The position numbers and the translations under genes were made by a program. Positions 9,323 through 18,106 of a stretch of DNA of 64,000 nt are shown piece after piece (positions within the stretch are counted from its first letter, which is position 1; each line of letters begins with the position of its first letter). The stretch spans positions 186,001 to 250,000 of the forward strand of contig OZ244119.1 in assembly GCA_965215755.1 (NCBI GenBank), given 5' to 3'. The DNA is from Tectiglobus sp965215755 (GTDB taxonomy: Bacteria; Pseudomonadota; Alphaproteobacteria; Rhizobiales; Hyphomicrobiaceae). A model generated the notes under the pieces. It did no database searches, was not told the DNA's origin, and saw only the letters and a program-made list of their open reading frames with translations.

Positions 9323-9859
9323 CTATGTTTCCTGATGGAGGTGGAACTTGGGCGGGAAGCCCTGCCTCACCCCACGGGGCTCACTCACTGCCAATGTCTT
9401 TCTCAAGACCAAAGCGTCGCTGCGCTTTCCGTTTACTGACTTATAATAGAGCTTTCGTGTCCCGATCTTGCGAAAGTCCTTTCCAAGGTAAAGTTTCAAT
9501 GCGGCTGTGTTAGTTGCATCGACTTCAAGGAAAAGTTTCTCAGTACCGCGCGCTCCCAGTGTGAACTCAAGCTGATTGAGAAGGGCTGAACCAATTCCTA
9601 GGCGACGAAAAGAAGTCAATGTCCCTAGCGACAGGAGCTCAGCCTCATCGCCGGTATGGCGAGCAATGATGTAGCCAGCAGGTGCTGCTTCCCAATAGGC
9701 GAGAAATCCCAACGCCGTGGGACCAGTCAGCAACGCTCGAACATCGGTTTCGCGCCAGGGCTTCTCAAAGGCGGCTGACTGCAACCGGGCGACTGTCTCG
9801 GCAGCAACCGGCTCGGCAGGGACAATCAACAAGCAATTTGTTTCGGCTGCGACCGTCAT
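9323..9859 (-). CDS. rimI: GNAT acetyltransferase, RimI-like
   Basis: GNAT-fold N-acetyltransferase; RimI acetylates the N-terminal alanine of ribosomal protein bS18. The acetyl-CoA site is visible as LTSFRRLGIGSALLNQLE (R-x-x-G-x-G/A type) near 85-102, and LEVDATNTAALKLY follows as motif B. Length 178 residues, slightly longer than E. coli RimI. Its start overlaps the tsaB stop by 4 bases (ATGA), so the two are translationally coupled, a very common tsaB-rimI pairing. Confidence 0.88.
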   Translation of the reverse strand: MTVAAETNCLLIVPAEPVAAETVARLQSAAFEKPWRETDVRALLTGPTALGFLAYWEAAPAGYIIARHTGDEAELLSLGTLTSFRRLGIGSALLNQLEFTLGARGTEKLFLEVDATNTAALKLYLGKDFRKIGTRKLYYKSVNGKRSDALVLRKTLAVSEPRGVRQGFPPKFHLHQET

Positions 9860-10575
9860 TGGCTTTGCCTTAAGAGCGACTTTCCAACCTGGGCTTTGGC
9901 ATCGGGCGGTCGCAGATAGAGCGGCCTGACCGGGCTCATCTCTAACAGATCAACTTCCGTTAAGGCCAGTGCTGTTGGCTCCGAAGCCTCGATTTCCACG
10001 ACATCAATCTGCTCAGCCGCCTCGGCGGCAGCATCGAGGAGTTGACGGCTCGCCGTGCCCGTCACTCTGGACCTGCCGATGGATTGCGCAAAGGCCGCCA
10101 GGTCCGTTGCCGGCAGCAGCCGCGCATCACTGACGGGAGTTCGTCCAGAACCATAAAACTGCTGCACGAATACGTTGCCACGGCGGGCATCCTGCACAAC
10201 CACTACATTTGTCTTTGCCCTGACCGGCTCCGGCTTGCCTTCAGCCTTCGAGGCTGCGATACGGGCCAAAGCCGCAAGGCTCGTGGCGCCCCTCGTCGGT
10301 AATCCGGTGGCGAGTGCGAGCCCGCGAGCAGCAGCAATCCCAACCCGGACACCGGTAAATGATCCCGGTCCGACTGTGACGGCGATTGCGTCCAGGTTGT
10401 GAAACTTCAGCGCCGCCTCATCCAGCACATCCTGCACCAAGGGGAAAAGACGCTCAGCGTGGCCTGTCGTCATCGGTTCGTGACGAAAGCACGTTGGCCC
10501 GGCAGCCTGCCTGATCGCCACCGAGCAGGCGCCAAATGCCGTATCGATAGCCAAGATGTTGCGGTCGACGCTCAT
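9856..10575 (-). CDS. tsaB: tRNA N6-threonylcarbamoyladenosine biosynthesis protein TsaB
   Basis: Non-catalytic ASKHA-fold partner of TsaD in making t6A37 of tRNA. The family opening ILAIDTAFGACSVAI and the block AVTVGPGSFTGVRVGIAAARGLA are both present. I use the ATG at 10575 (239 residues, the usual length); a GTG at 10599 is an alternative. It overlaps rimI by 4 bases and lies just downstream of the rutE-like gene. Confidence 0.93.
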   Translation of the reverse strand: MSVDRNILAIDTAFGACSVAIRQAAGPTCFRHEPMTTGHAERLFPLVQDVLDEAALKFHNLDAIAVTVGPGSFTGVRVGIAAARGLALATGLPTRGATSLAALARIAASKAEGKPEPVRAKTNVVVVQDARRGNVFVQQFYGSGRTPVSDARLLPATDLAAFAQSIGRSRVTGTASRQLLDAAAEAAEQIDVVEIEASEPTALALTEVDLLEMSPVRPLYLRPPDAKAQVGKSLLRQSQ

Positions 10576-10617
10576 TGCGTGCGTGCTCTGTGTTGCCACG
10601 ATTGTTAGTCAGTCGGC

Positions 10618-11208
10618 TTAGGCAATCTCTGCAATCTCATTGAAGTCGAAGCGCGGCAGCCGCCCGTAGAGGCCGGCGGGATCGCCATAGCCGATATTGC
10701 ACAGAAAGTTGGATTTGATCGTCGTTCCAGCGAAAAACTCAGCATCTACGCCAGCGTTGTCAAACCCGGACATGCCGCCGACATCAAGACCGAGCATCCG
10801 CGCGGCAATCATAAGGTAGGCGCCCTGTAGCGTCCCGTTGCGGAATGCGGTCTCGTAGACGAGTTGCTCGTTGCCGGTAAACCAGGCCTTGGCATCATCG
10901 TGGGGGAACAACTTCTTGAGATGCTCGTAGAATTCCATGTCGTAGCCGATGATCGCAGTCACTGGCGCAGTCATGGTCTTCTCTGTATTGCCGCTTGAGA
11001 GGTGCGGCCGGAGACGCTCTTTCGCTGCCTGAGACTTCACGAAAATGAAGCGGGCCGGCGAACAATTCGCGCTTGTTGGGCCCATTTTCAGGATATCGAC
11101 CAATTGCTGCAGTGTCTCATCAGAGACGTCGCGATCCTGCCACTTATTGTGCGAACGCGCTTCTGTCAGAAGTTGCTCGATGATGCTCTGATCAATTGTT
11201 TCCGTCAT
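10618..11208 (-). CDS. rutE: Nitroreductase-family protein, RutE-like (malonic semialdehyde reductase)
   Basis: FMN-dependent reductase of the RutE/HadB type. RutE reduces malonic semialdehyde to 3-hydroxypropionate in pyrimidine breakdown. The stretch GPTSANCSPARFIFV and the later GGMSGFDNAGVDAEFF are typical of this subfamily. With the ATG at 11208 (GAGAG about 7 bases upstream) the product has 196 residues, the usual RutE length; an upstream start at 11244 adds 12 poorly conserved residues. No other rut gene is nearby, so its substrate here may differ. Confidence 0.82.
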   Translation of the reverse strand: MTETIDQSIIEQLLTEARSHNKWQDRDVSDETLQQLVDILKMGPTSANCSPARFIFVKSQAAKERLRPHLSSGNTEKTMTAPVTAIIGYDMEFYEHLKKLFPHDDAKAWFTGNEQLVYETAFRNGTLQGAYLMIAARMLGLDVGGMSGFDNAGVDAEFFAGTTIKSNFLCNIGYGDPAGLYGRLPRFDFNEIAEIA

Positions 11209-11326
11209 CTTGATTCTCTCGTCCATGATCATGCGCGGCGCCAAGGCATTGTGCTTGGCGCCGGTGCTTTATTGCCGTTTCAAAGCAACCATACATTGGC
11301 CCGGCCGCACGCCACTCAAAAACAAA

Positions 11327-11349
11327 GAGCCCCGCTCAACACGGGGCTC
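11327..11349 (-). terminator. Rho-independent terminator of nfuA
   Basis: Perfect 8-bp stem GAGCCCCG / CGGGGCTC with a 7-base loop. On the minus strand the stem is followed by TTTGTTTTTG, so it terminates transcription coming from nfuA, whose stop is 48 bases upstream. Confidence 0.88.
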
Positions 11350-11396
11350 CAAAATCTAACCTGATTGGTCGCTCCGACCAAGTCCATTGCCACCAA

Positions 11397-11951
11397 TTAG
11401 GCCGCTTCGACAGCCTGAACCTCCGGGCAGAAGTGCCGCAACAGGTTCTCAATGCCGTGTTGCAGAGTTGCTGTTGAACTTGGGCATCCGGCACACGCGC
11501 CGCGCATGCTGAGATAAACGATACCATCGCGGAAACCGTGGAACGTGATGTCACCACCATCCTGAGCGACTGCGGGGCGCACCCGCGTGTCCAGTAGCTC
11601 TTTGATTGTCGTCACCACTTCTTCGTCTTCTGGGTCATAGCTACCGACAGCATCGTCATTTGCGACTGATGATCCAGCAGCGTCCTCACCAGAGGAGTAA
11701 TGATCCATGATGGCGCCGAGGATGGCCGGCTTGAGGTGCTGCCACTCACCGTCAGTCTTGGTCACCGAAATAAAGTCCGCACCGAGAAATACGCCACTGA
11801 CGCCATCGACATCAAACAGGCGCTGGCCTAGAGGTGAAAGCCCGGCCTCTTCCTTGCTTCGGTAATCTGCTGTGCCTTCCCGGAGCACCGCGCGGCCAGG
11901 TAGAAACTTCAATGTTGCCGGATTTGGTGTCGGTTCGGTCTGAATGAACAT
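11397..11951 (-). CDS. nfuA: NifU-like Fe-S cluster carrier, NfuA type
   Basis: Scaffold or carrier protein that passes Fe-S clusters to target enzymes. The N-terminal Nfu_N domain begins MFIQTEPTPNPATLKFLPG. The C-terminal NifU domain holds the cluster motif Cys-Ala-Gly-Cys in MRGACAGCPSS. The ATG at 11951 gives 184 residues, the family norm; an upstream start at 11999 would add 16 unrelated residues. An acidic linker (about 95-115) joins the two domains. A strong terminator follows it. Confidence 0.93.
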   Translation of the reverse strand: MFIQTEPTPNPATLKFLPGRAVLREGTADYRSKEEAGLSPLGQRLFDVDGVSGVFLGADFISVTKTDGEWQHLKPAILGAIMDHYSSGEDAAGSSVANDDAVGSYDPEDEEVVTTIKELLDTRVRPAVAQDGGDITFHGFRDGIVYLSMRGACAGCPSSTATLQHGIENLLRHFCPEVQAVEAA

Positions 11952-12225
11952 CCTGTGAAGCCCCTGTAACTTGGTATTTGAGCTAGCTGTCACCACCATA
12001 CAGAAATCCTGAGTTGTGGAGTCAGCTTTTATTTTTAGAATAGTTCTAAAATCACCAGATGCAAGAGCAAAGCAACCTGTTGCGATGCGTCATGCCGACA
12101 TTTTGGGCTGAAAAAGTTGCCTCCGGCCCACGAGCCCCGAACACGACAGCCAGGCTGCCATTGAAGGCTGGTCAGCGAGCGATTTGAGAAAGAGCTTCGG
12201 GTGGCTGGAAGGATTGCGCCGGAAA

Positions 12226-12735
12226 TCAGGCTAGCGCCGTAATATTTTCCAGTGTCATGTCGCCTGGAACAATTGTGATCGGGACAGGGAACGTGCCGGC
12301 TGTGCTGCTACCAGCAATCGTTTGAACCAATGGACCTGGGCCCTTGGTGTCTGTTCCAGCACCCAGAATAAGGATGGCGATATCCTCATCCTCTTCGATT
12401 TCGGCGGCGATCTCATCTGTGAGGTTGCCTTCCCGGATACGTTCGGAGCACTCGACTGTATCTAACTCGGCATTACCCAGTTTGCGCCGGAACAACCGAA
12501 ACAGAGCCTTCGCCTTGTTGGTTTCTTCCTCACGCTGAATATCACGCACACCCATCCAGTGCTGAAAATCTTGCGGTTGAATGACGTATAACAGCACAAG
12601 TCTGCCGCCAACCCGCTTCGCGCGGCTCGCTGCAAAGTAGAGTGCCGCATCAACTTCGGACGTCTCGTCGACAATCACGAGAAACTTCCGGACGTGGCCT
12701 TCTTCGTGGGCGCGGCGCTTGTTTAAAGTTACCAT
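12226..12735 (-). CDS. Universal stress protein (UspA family)
   Basis: Small cytoplasmic stress protein of the Usp fold, 169 residues. The start of the fold is RKFLVIVDETSEVDAALYFA (about 16-35), and the end carries the C-terminal strand TFPVPITIVP. The nucleotide-binding glycine pattern G-x2-G-x9-G-S/T is only loosely kept (LGAGTDTKG, then GSS), so ATP binding is uncertain. It lies between trpS and nfuA, a familiar order in Hyphomicrobiales. Confidence 0.88.
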   Translation of the reverse strand: MVTLNKRRAHEEGHVRKFLVIVDETSEVDAALYFAASRAKRVGGRLVLLYVIQPQDFQHWMGVRDIQREEETNKAKALFRLFRRKLGNAELDTVECSERIREGNLTDEIAAEIEEDEDIAILILGAGTDTKGPGPLVQTIAGSSTAGTFPVPITIVPGDMTLENITALA

Positions 12736-12821
12736 GGAAAGATCGTGCCATTTGTGGAGTGATCGGGCAATGCCGAATTTTGTAATTATTCAGCATTACT
12801 CATAATTAGAGCTGCAGGCGG

Positions 12822-13874
12822 TCAACGGGTCTGCAGCAACCCGACGATAGCTTTGACTTCGTCCATGATAGGTGTCGCAATCGCCCTTGCGCGTTCCGAT
12901 CCATCTCTAAGGACTCTGTCGATTTCTGTGGGATCTTCGACAAGACGCATCATTTCATCGCGAATAGGTCCGATCTTTTCGACTGCAACTTCCGCCAGTG
13001 CGGGCTTAAATTGTGAAAACTGCGCCCCGCCATGGTCTCTGAGGACGGCTTCAGCCGTGCTGCCAGAAAGCGCCGCGTAGATCCCGACGAGGTTCTGGGC
13101 TTCCGGCCGGCCCTCAAGTCCTCCGACTTCTGACGGTAGAGGCTCCGGATCAGTCTTGGCTTTGCGTACCTTGTTCGCGATTGCGTCGCGATCGTCCGAC
13201 AGATTGATGCGTGACATCTCTGACGGCTCGGACTTTGACATCTTCCTAGTGCCGTCACGCAAGCTCATCACACGCGTTGCGGGCCCCGTAATCACCGGAT
13301 CCGGCTGGGGAAAGAAAATCGCGTCTGCATGGCCGCGCTCTTTGATCTGAGAACTGAAATCATTGTTGAACTTCTGGGCGATGTCGCGTGACAATTCCAG
13401 GTGCTGTTTCTGATCATCGCCGACCGGGACATGAGTCGCACGATATGCCAAAATGTCGGCTGCCATCAGGTTCGGATAAACGAACAGGCCAGTCGATGCG
13501 TTTTCGCGATCTTTGCCTGCCTTCTCCTTGAACTGCGTCATCCGATTAAGCCAGCCCATGCGGGCAACACAATTAAAGACCCAACCCAGCTCTGCATGCG
13601 CCGAGACCTGGCTCTGGTTGAAGATGATGCTCTTTTGGGCATCGAGGCCACAGGCCAGATAGGCTGCCGTAACTGTGCGAATGGAGTCGCGCAGTTCCTT
13701 AGGATCCTGCCAAACCGTCAACGCATGCATGTCGACCACGCAGTAGATGCACTCATGCGTCTCTTGCAGCTTGATCCACTGCACCATTGCGCCAAGGTAG
13801 TTGCCCAGGTGCAAGTCACCCGTTGGCTGCATACCGGAGAATACGCGCGGCGAAATCGCTGGCAGTTTGCTCAT
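12822..13874 (-). CDS. trpS: Tryptophanyl-tRNA synthetase
   Basis: Class I aminoacyl-tRNA synthetase that charges tRNA-Trp. The HIGH-type motif is PTGDLHLGNYLG (about 16-27), and KMSKS appears exactly, in RKMSKSEPS near residue 213. The ATG at 13874 gives 350 residues and places the conserved SPRVFSGMQPTG near the N-terminus. A GTG at 13910 is possible but less likely. It is the gene downstream of murJ on the same strand. Confidence 0.96.
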   Translation of the reverse strand: MSKLPAISPRVFSGMQPTGDLHLGNYLGAMVQWIKLQETHECIYCVVDMHALTVWQDPKELRDSIRTVTAAYLACGLDAQKSIIFNQSQVSAHAELGWVFNCVARMGWLNRMTQFKEKAGKDRENASTGLFVYPNLMAADILAYRATHVPVGDDQKQHLELSRDIAQKFNNDFSSQIKERGHADAIFFPQPDPVITGPATRVMSLRDGTRKMSKSEPSEMSRINLSDDRDAIANKVRKAKTDPEPLPSEVGGLEGRPEAQNLVGIYAALSGSTAEAVLRDHGGAQFSQFKPALAEVAVEKIGPIRDEMMRLVEDPTEIDRVLRDGSERARAIATPIMDEVKAIVGLLQTR

Positions 13875-13996
13875 TGTTCCAATGTCCCTTGGGTTCGGCC
13901 CTGCTGACACCAGAAGCGCCAGTATTCGCGGGCCAAGGCAGCCTTATTGCCTGCCGCCTTGAGAAGTGCAAGGGGTATCCGCCGGAAAAATCGGCA

Positions 13997-15568
13997 TCAA
14001 CCGGAGCTTCGCAATAGTCGGCGTAGGCGGAAGGTGCCTGTCACCATCAGGATGCCGAAGAACAGTACGCCGCCACCAACAACCAGCGCGGCCAAACCGG
14101 CCACGCGGTGAGGCAGCGTTGCGTCTGCATTCGTATAGTTTGCCAAGTAGGGCATCGCGTACCACAAGCCGGCCCCCATGATGGCACTGGCGATCGCAAT
14201 CATGGGCAAATTGCGCACGAGCTTACGATCCCATGAGAATTGACCGTTGCGCGCAAGAACCGACCAAAGGAGCAACGCATTGACCCAGCCGGCGGCAGAT
14301 GTTGCCAAGGCTATGCCGACGTGAGGCATCCACCCCAAGGACTTGAACCAATAGAAGAGTGCGAACGATCCAACGACATTGACCACCATTGACACGCCGG
14401 CAAACCACATTGGTGTCTTTGTGTCTTCGCGGGCAAAGAAGGCTGGCTGAAAAACCTTGATCAAAACAAACGCGGGCAGACCGAGCGAGAATGCCATCAA
14501 GGCCCAGGCTGTTGCTGTGGTGTCAGCTGCCGAAAAGGCACCACGCTCGAACAAAACACTGATGATCGGCTCGGCTGCGATACCCAGCGCGATTGCGGCC
14601 GGGATGGTCAACATCAGCGCAAATTCGAGTGACCGGTTCTGACTCTCCTTGACGGCTGCCATGTCTCCAGCCCGCAACTTGCGAGAGAGATCGGGAAGAA
14701 GGACCACACCAATCGCAATTCCGACGATGCCAAGTGGCAATTGGTATAGACGATCGGCATAATAAAGAAACGAGACCGCACCGGCCTGCAGCGAGGCAAT
14801 AATTGTCCCAACGACGATGTTAATCTGCGTTATACCGCCTGAGATGATGCCTGGGATGCCGAGCGTGACGAGGCGCTTCATGCCATCTGTATATCTCGGC
14901 CAGCGAAACAATAGCTTGATACCGGCCCGGCGTACCGCAATCCAGAGCATTGCCAGTTGAGCAAATCCAGCAATGGCTACACCGCCTGCCAGAACATAAC
15001 CCGCGCCGGGTTGGTTCGCATATCCCAACACCAACGCAATCGCGATTGCTGAGATCAGGACAATATTCAGCAAGATAGGAGCAGCGGCAGCGGCCCAGAA
15101 GCGCTGGTACGTATTCAAGACACCGGACAATAGTGCAACCAAAGACATGCAGAGCAGGTATGGAAACGCGATTTGCGTAAGATGAACTGCGAGATTGTAC
15201 TTCTCGGTCTCCTCCGCAAAGCCAGGGGCCAAAGCAATCATCAGCCAGGGCATAGCCAGCATTGCCGCCGCCGAAAACAAGATCAGGACCCAAGTCAGGC
15301 CGGATAGAGCTTCTTCGGCAAACTTATGGGCCTCGTCGGGGCCCTCGCCTTCGAGGCGTCGCGCGAAGAGCGGTACGAAGGCTGCATTGAATGCCCCCTC
15401 ACCGAACAAGCGCCGAAACAAATTGGGAAAACGGAATGCCACAAAGAAAGCATCGGCAACAAAGCCGGTGCCAAGTGCGGCAGCAATCAGGATATCGCGA
15501 ATAAAGCCGAGCGCGCGGCTGATCATCGTCAGCCCGCCGACTGTTGCGAAAGCACGGTACAACATCAT
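13997..15568 (-). CDS. murJ: Lipid II flippase MurJ (MviN)
   Basis: Flips the peptidoglycan precursor lipid II across the inner membrane. The 523-residue protein is almost wholly hydrophobic, with about 14 predicted membrane segments. Family landmarks are GFIRDILIAAALGTG near residue 20 and the stretch FRFPNLFRRLFGEGAFNAAF (47-66). Length is typical. It is the first gene of the minus-strand housekeeping run; the region at 15569-15752 is a divergent promoter region shared with the catabolic cassette. Confidence 0.96.
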   Translation of the reverse strand: MMLYRAFATVGGLTMISRALGFIRDILIAAALGTGFVADAFFVAFRFPNLFRRLFGEGAFNAAFVPLFARRLEGEGPDEAHKFAEEALSGLTWVLILFSAAAMLAMPWLMIALAPGFAEETEKYNLAVHLTQIAFPYLLCMSLVALLSGVLNTYQRFWAAAAAPILLNIVLISAIAIALVLGYANQPGAGYVLAGGVAIAGFAQLAMLWIAVRRAGIKLLFRWPRYTDGMKRLVTLGIPGIISGGITQINIVVGTIIASLQAGAVSFLYYADRLYQLPLGIVGIAIGVVLLPDLSRKLRAGDMAAVKESQNRSLEFALMLTIPAAIALGIAAEPIISVLFERGAFSAADTTATAWALMAFSLGLPAFVLIKVFQPAFFAREDTKTPMWFAGVSMVVNVVGSFALFYWFKSLGWMPHVGIALATSAAGWVNALLLWSVLARNGQFSWDRKLVRNLPMIAIASAIMGAGLWYAMPYLANYTNADATLPHRVAGLAALVVGGGVLFFGILMVTGTFRLRRLLRSSG

Positions 15569-15752
15569 CGCCCGGCGATAACCGACCCTTGCGCCCAGAA
15601 CAAGACCCGATATCCGCTATATGAATTGCCTCAAGGTCGCATTCGGCCCAAAGTCACGCCGGGATGCCGTCCACCCATTTCCTTTCGGCCGTGGCCTTTG
15701 CCCGGACCAGCGACCTCAAAATCAGCATTTTCCAGATTGGAGAGCCCAGCGC

Positions 15753-16373
15753 ATGTCGACTGCCGACCTTCCTGATGAGTTTCAAAACATTCCCGCAACT
15801 GTAGAGTCAGCAGACAATCGGATGCCGCCTCAACGCGAGGCTGACTATACGGATGCGCAGAAAGCCGCGATCTCTGCATTTGAGAAGCAGCGCGGCCGGT
15901 CCATTGGCGGACCATTTGTGCCGCTGTTGAGATCTCCCCGGGTCTTCGAAATCGCAATCCAGATGGGTTACTATCTGCGCTATGAAACGGGTTTGCCTGC
16001 AACACTAACCGAATTTGCGATCTTGATCACAGCGCGACGCTGGTCGCAGAACTACGAATGGTTTGCCCATCGCAAGATCGCCGAAGAAGTCGGCCTTGAG
16101 CCAGCAAAGATCGAAGCCGTACGCGAAGGCCGTCGCCCGGTGGATATGTCGGATGAAGAGGCGGCCGTCTATGACTATTGCATGGAACTGCACCAGAACG
16201 GTCAGGTCAGTGATACGACTTACAATGCTCTGCAGCAGAAGTTCGGCGATCAGGCCGTGATCGATTTCACCGCAATCTGCGGGCACTACTCGCTGCTTGC
16301 CATGGTCATGAACGGGACTAAGACCCCACTTCCGGTTGGAGCCGAGCGCGAGTTGGAGGGCTTCCCCAAGTAA
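15753..16373 (+). CDS. Carboxymuconolactone-decarboxylase-family protein
   Basis: Member of the CMD/AhpD-like fold (all-helical), 206 residues. Recognisable stretches are LPATLTEFAILITARRW and FTAICGHYSLLAMVMNG. The N-terminal 50 residues form a polar lead with GPFVPLLRSPRV, typical of the larger soluble CMD proteins of catabolic operons. I chose the ATG at 15753, preceded by GGAGA; longer upstream starts would add about 44 unrelated residues. It is first in a plus-strand run with SDR, hydrolase, FAH, RidA and dehydrogenase genes. The true reaction is unknown; many family members are not decarboxylases. Confidence 0.82.
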   Translation: MSTADLPDEFQNIPATVESADNRMPPQREADYTDAQKAAISAFEKQRGRSIGGPFVPLLRSPRVFEIAIQMGYYLRYETGLPATLTEFAILITARRWSQNYEWFAHRKIAEEVGLEPAKIEAVREGRRPVDMSDEEAAVYDYCMELHQNGQVSDTTYNALQQKFGDQAVIDFTAICGHYSLLAMVMNGTKTPLPVGAERELEGFPK

Positions 16374-16458
16374 GTATCACTCCGCGCCAACCGATTTGCG
16401 CGAAGACAACCCTTAAACAACGCCGGTCTTCAGTGCAGGATCGAGCAAGGAGGAAACA

Positions 16459-17241
16459 ATGGAACTAGGATTGAAGGGCCGCACGGCTGTCGTAACGGGC
16501 GCATCAAAGGGCATCGGCTACGGCGTTGCCGAGGAACTAGGACGCGAAGGCTGTAAGGTGCACATCGTCTCGCGCGACCCTGACATGCTCAACGCCGCAG
16601 CAGAGAAGATCAAGTCTGAAACTGGCGCGACCGTTACCGCTCATCCTATGGACTTGTCTGTCTCAGGCTCGGCGGATGAACTCCTGCAGAAGGTCGGGGC
16701 ACCCGATATCCTCGTGAACAACGCCGGAGCAATTCCTGGTGGCAATGTTGAAGCGATGGATGAAGCACGCTGGCGCGAGTCATGGGAGTTGAAAGTCTTC
16801 GGCTACATCAATATGTGCCGCGCCTTCTACGCTGCGATGAAAGCGAATGGCGGCGGTGTTATCTGCAATGTCACGGGGCTTGCAGCCGATCGCACAGATG
16901 CCAATTACATCGCGGGGACCACTGGCAACGCATCTCTGAATGCATTCACCCGGGCACTTGGCAGCCGAAGCCTGGAAGACAAGATGCGGGTGTTAGCATT
17001 GAGCCCCGGCTTTGTTGCAACAGACCGACTTGTCAATTTGCTCAAGACGAGCGCCAAGAATGCGACCGGTGACGAAAACAATTGGCAAAGCATGCTCGGC
17101 GATGTGCCTGACGGCCGGGCTGCAAGCGTTGCTGAAATTGCCGACGTTGTGACATTCCTGGTCTCTGATCGAGCATCGTATGTCAATGGCACGGTACTCA
17201 ATGTGGATGGTGGCCACGGTTCGCGTATCGGCATGATGTGA
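16459..17241 (+). CDS. SDR-family oxidoreductase lacking the catalytic lysine
   Basis: Rossmann-fold short-chain dehydrogenase/reductase, 260 residues. The cofactor motif is VTGASKGIGYG (about 13-23) and NNAG is present (about 90). The active-site region reads NVTGLAADRTDANYIAGTTGNASL: the usual Ser is Thr, and the YxxxK motif is YIAGT, with Thr in place of Lys. A subgroup of SDRs with YxAGxxGN is known to me, but its chemistry is not. A strong ribosome site (AAGGAGGAAACA) precedes the ATG. The alpha/beta hydrolase follows 13 bases later. Confidence 0.88.
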   Translation: MELGLKGRTAVVTGASKGIGYGVAEELGREGCKVHIVSRDPDMLNAAAEKIKSETGATVTAHPMDLSVSGSADELLQKVGAPDILVNNAGAIPGGNVEAMDEARWRESWELKVFGYINMCRAFYAAMKANGGGVICNVTGLAADRTDANYIAGTTGNASLNAFTRALGSRSLEDKMRVLALSPGFVATDRLVNLLKTSAKNATGDENNWQSMLGDVPDGRAASVAEIADVVTFLVSDRASYVNGTVLNVDGGHGSRIGMM

Positions 17242-17254
17242 GGAACCTCTCTCA

Positions 17255-18070
17255 ATGACAGATATTGAACTGAAGCACGATGACGCCGGGGCAGGCAGTC
17301 CGGCAGTTGTTCTCATCCACGGTTTCTCGAGTGGGCCGGAAGACTGGGCCGCCCAGGCGAAGCACTTGTCATCCCGACATCGCGTTATCTCAGTTGCCCT
17401 GCGCGGGCATGGCGTTTCCGATCGTGGAAGCGCGCCGATGTCGATGGAGCAGCTCGCCACCGACTGTCTCGATCTGTTGGCAAAGAAAGGCATCGACAGT
17501 GCAATTCTTGCTGGCCACAGCATGGGGACGCGGGTTGCGATCGAAGCGCATCGCCAATCTCCATCTGTCGTCAAGGGATTGATCCTGATGGATGGTAGCA
17601 ACTCGACCTCCCAGTCAGACCTTGATACCACCCTAGCTGGCTTTGAGGCTGGAGTGGACAAAATGGGATATGCCGGATTTGCCAAAATGCTGTTCGAGCA
17701 AATGTTCTACGATCCCAAGCACGATGCACTGAAAGAACGTTATGTGGCGCGGGCACTCAAAGTTCCTGAAAAAGTCGGCAAGCCGCTCTATCAGAACTTG
17801 ATTACCTGGGATGGCACGGTGACCCAAGGTGCGTTGCAAGCCGCGAAGATCCCCATTCTTGTCGTTCAGTCAACGACCCGGGATGCCAAAGGCGGCCGTC
17901 GTGCCCTGGAACCAGGTGAAATCGGTGCCTACGAGAACTTCGTGCTCAAGCATGCACCACATGCGGACGTAGTTGGCATGCCGGGTCTCGGACACTACAC
18001 GATGATCGAGGCGCCCGATGAAGTGAACGCGGCTATCGATAATTGGCTCGACCAGCATAGCCTGCGATGA
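17255..18070 (+). CDS. Alpha/beta-fold hydrolase
   Basis: Serine hydrolase of 271 residues. Oxyanion-hole region VLIHGFSSGPEDW (about 19-31), nucleophile elbow GHSMG with Ser near residue 90, and the catalytic His in GLGHYTMIEAP near the C-terminus. No signal peptide, so cytoplasmic. It sits inside the cassette between the SDR and the FAH-type gene, which suggests ester or C-C bond hydrolysis of a pathway intermediate. The substrate cannot be read from sequence. Confidence 0.88.
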   Translation: MTDIELKHDDAGAGSPAVVLIHGFSSGPEDWAAQAKHLSSRHRVISVALRGHGVSDRGSAPMSMEQLATDCLDLLAKKGIDSAILAGHSMGTRVAIEAHRQSPSVVKGLILMDGSNSTSQSDLDTTLAGFEAGVDKMGYAGFAKMLFEQMFYDPKHDALKERYVARALKVPEKVGKPLYQNLITWDGTVTQGALQAAKIPILVVQSTTRDAKGGRRALEPGEIGAYENFVLKHAPHADVVGMPGLGHYTMIEAPDEVNAAIDNWLDQHSLR

Positions 18071-18106
18071 TAGCGAGACCTCACAAACCCTAAGAAGGCT
18101 GAACCG

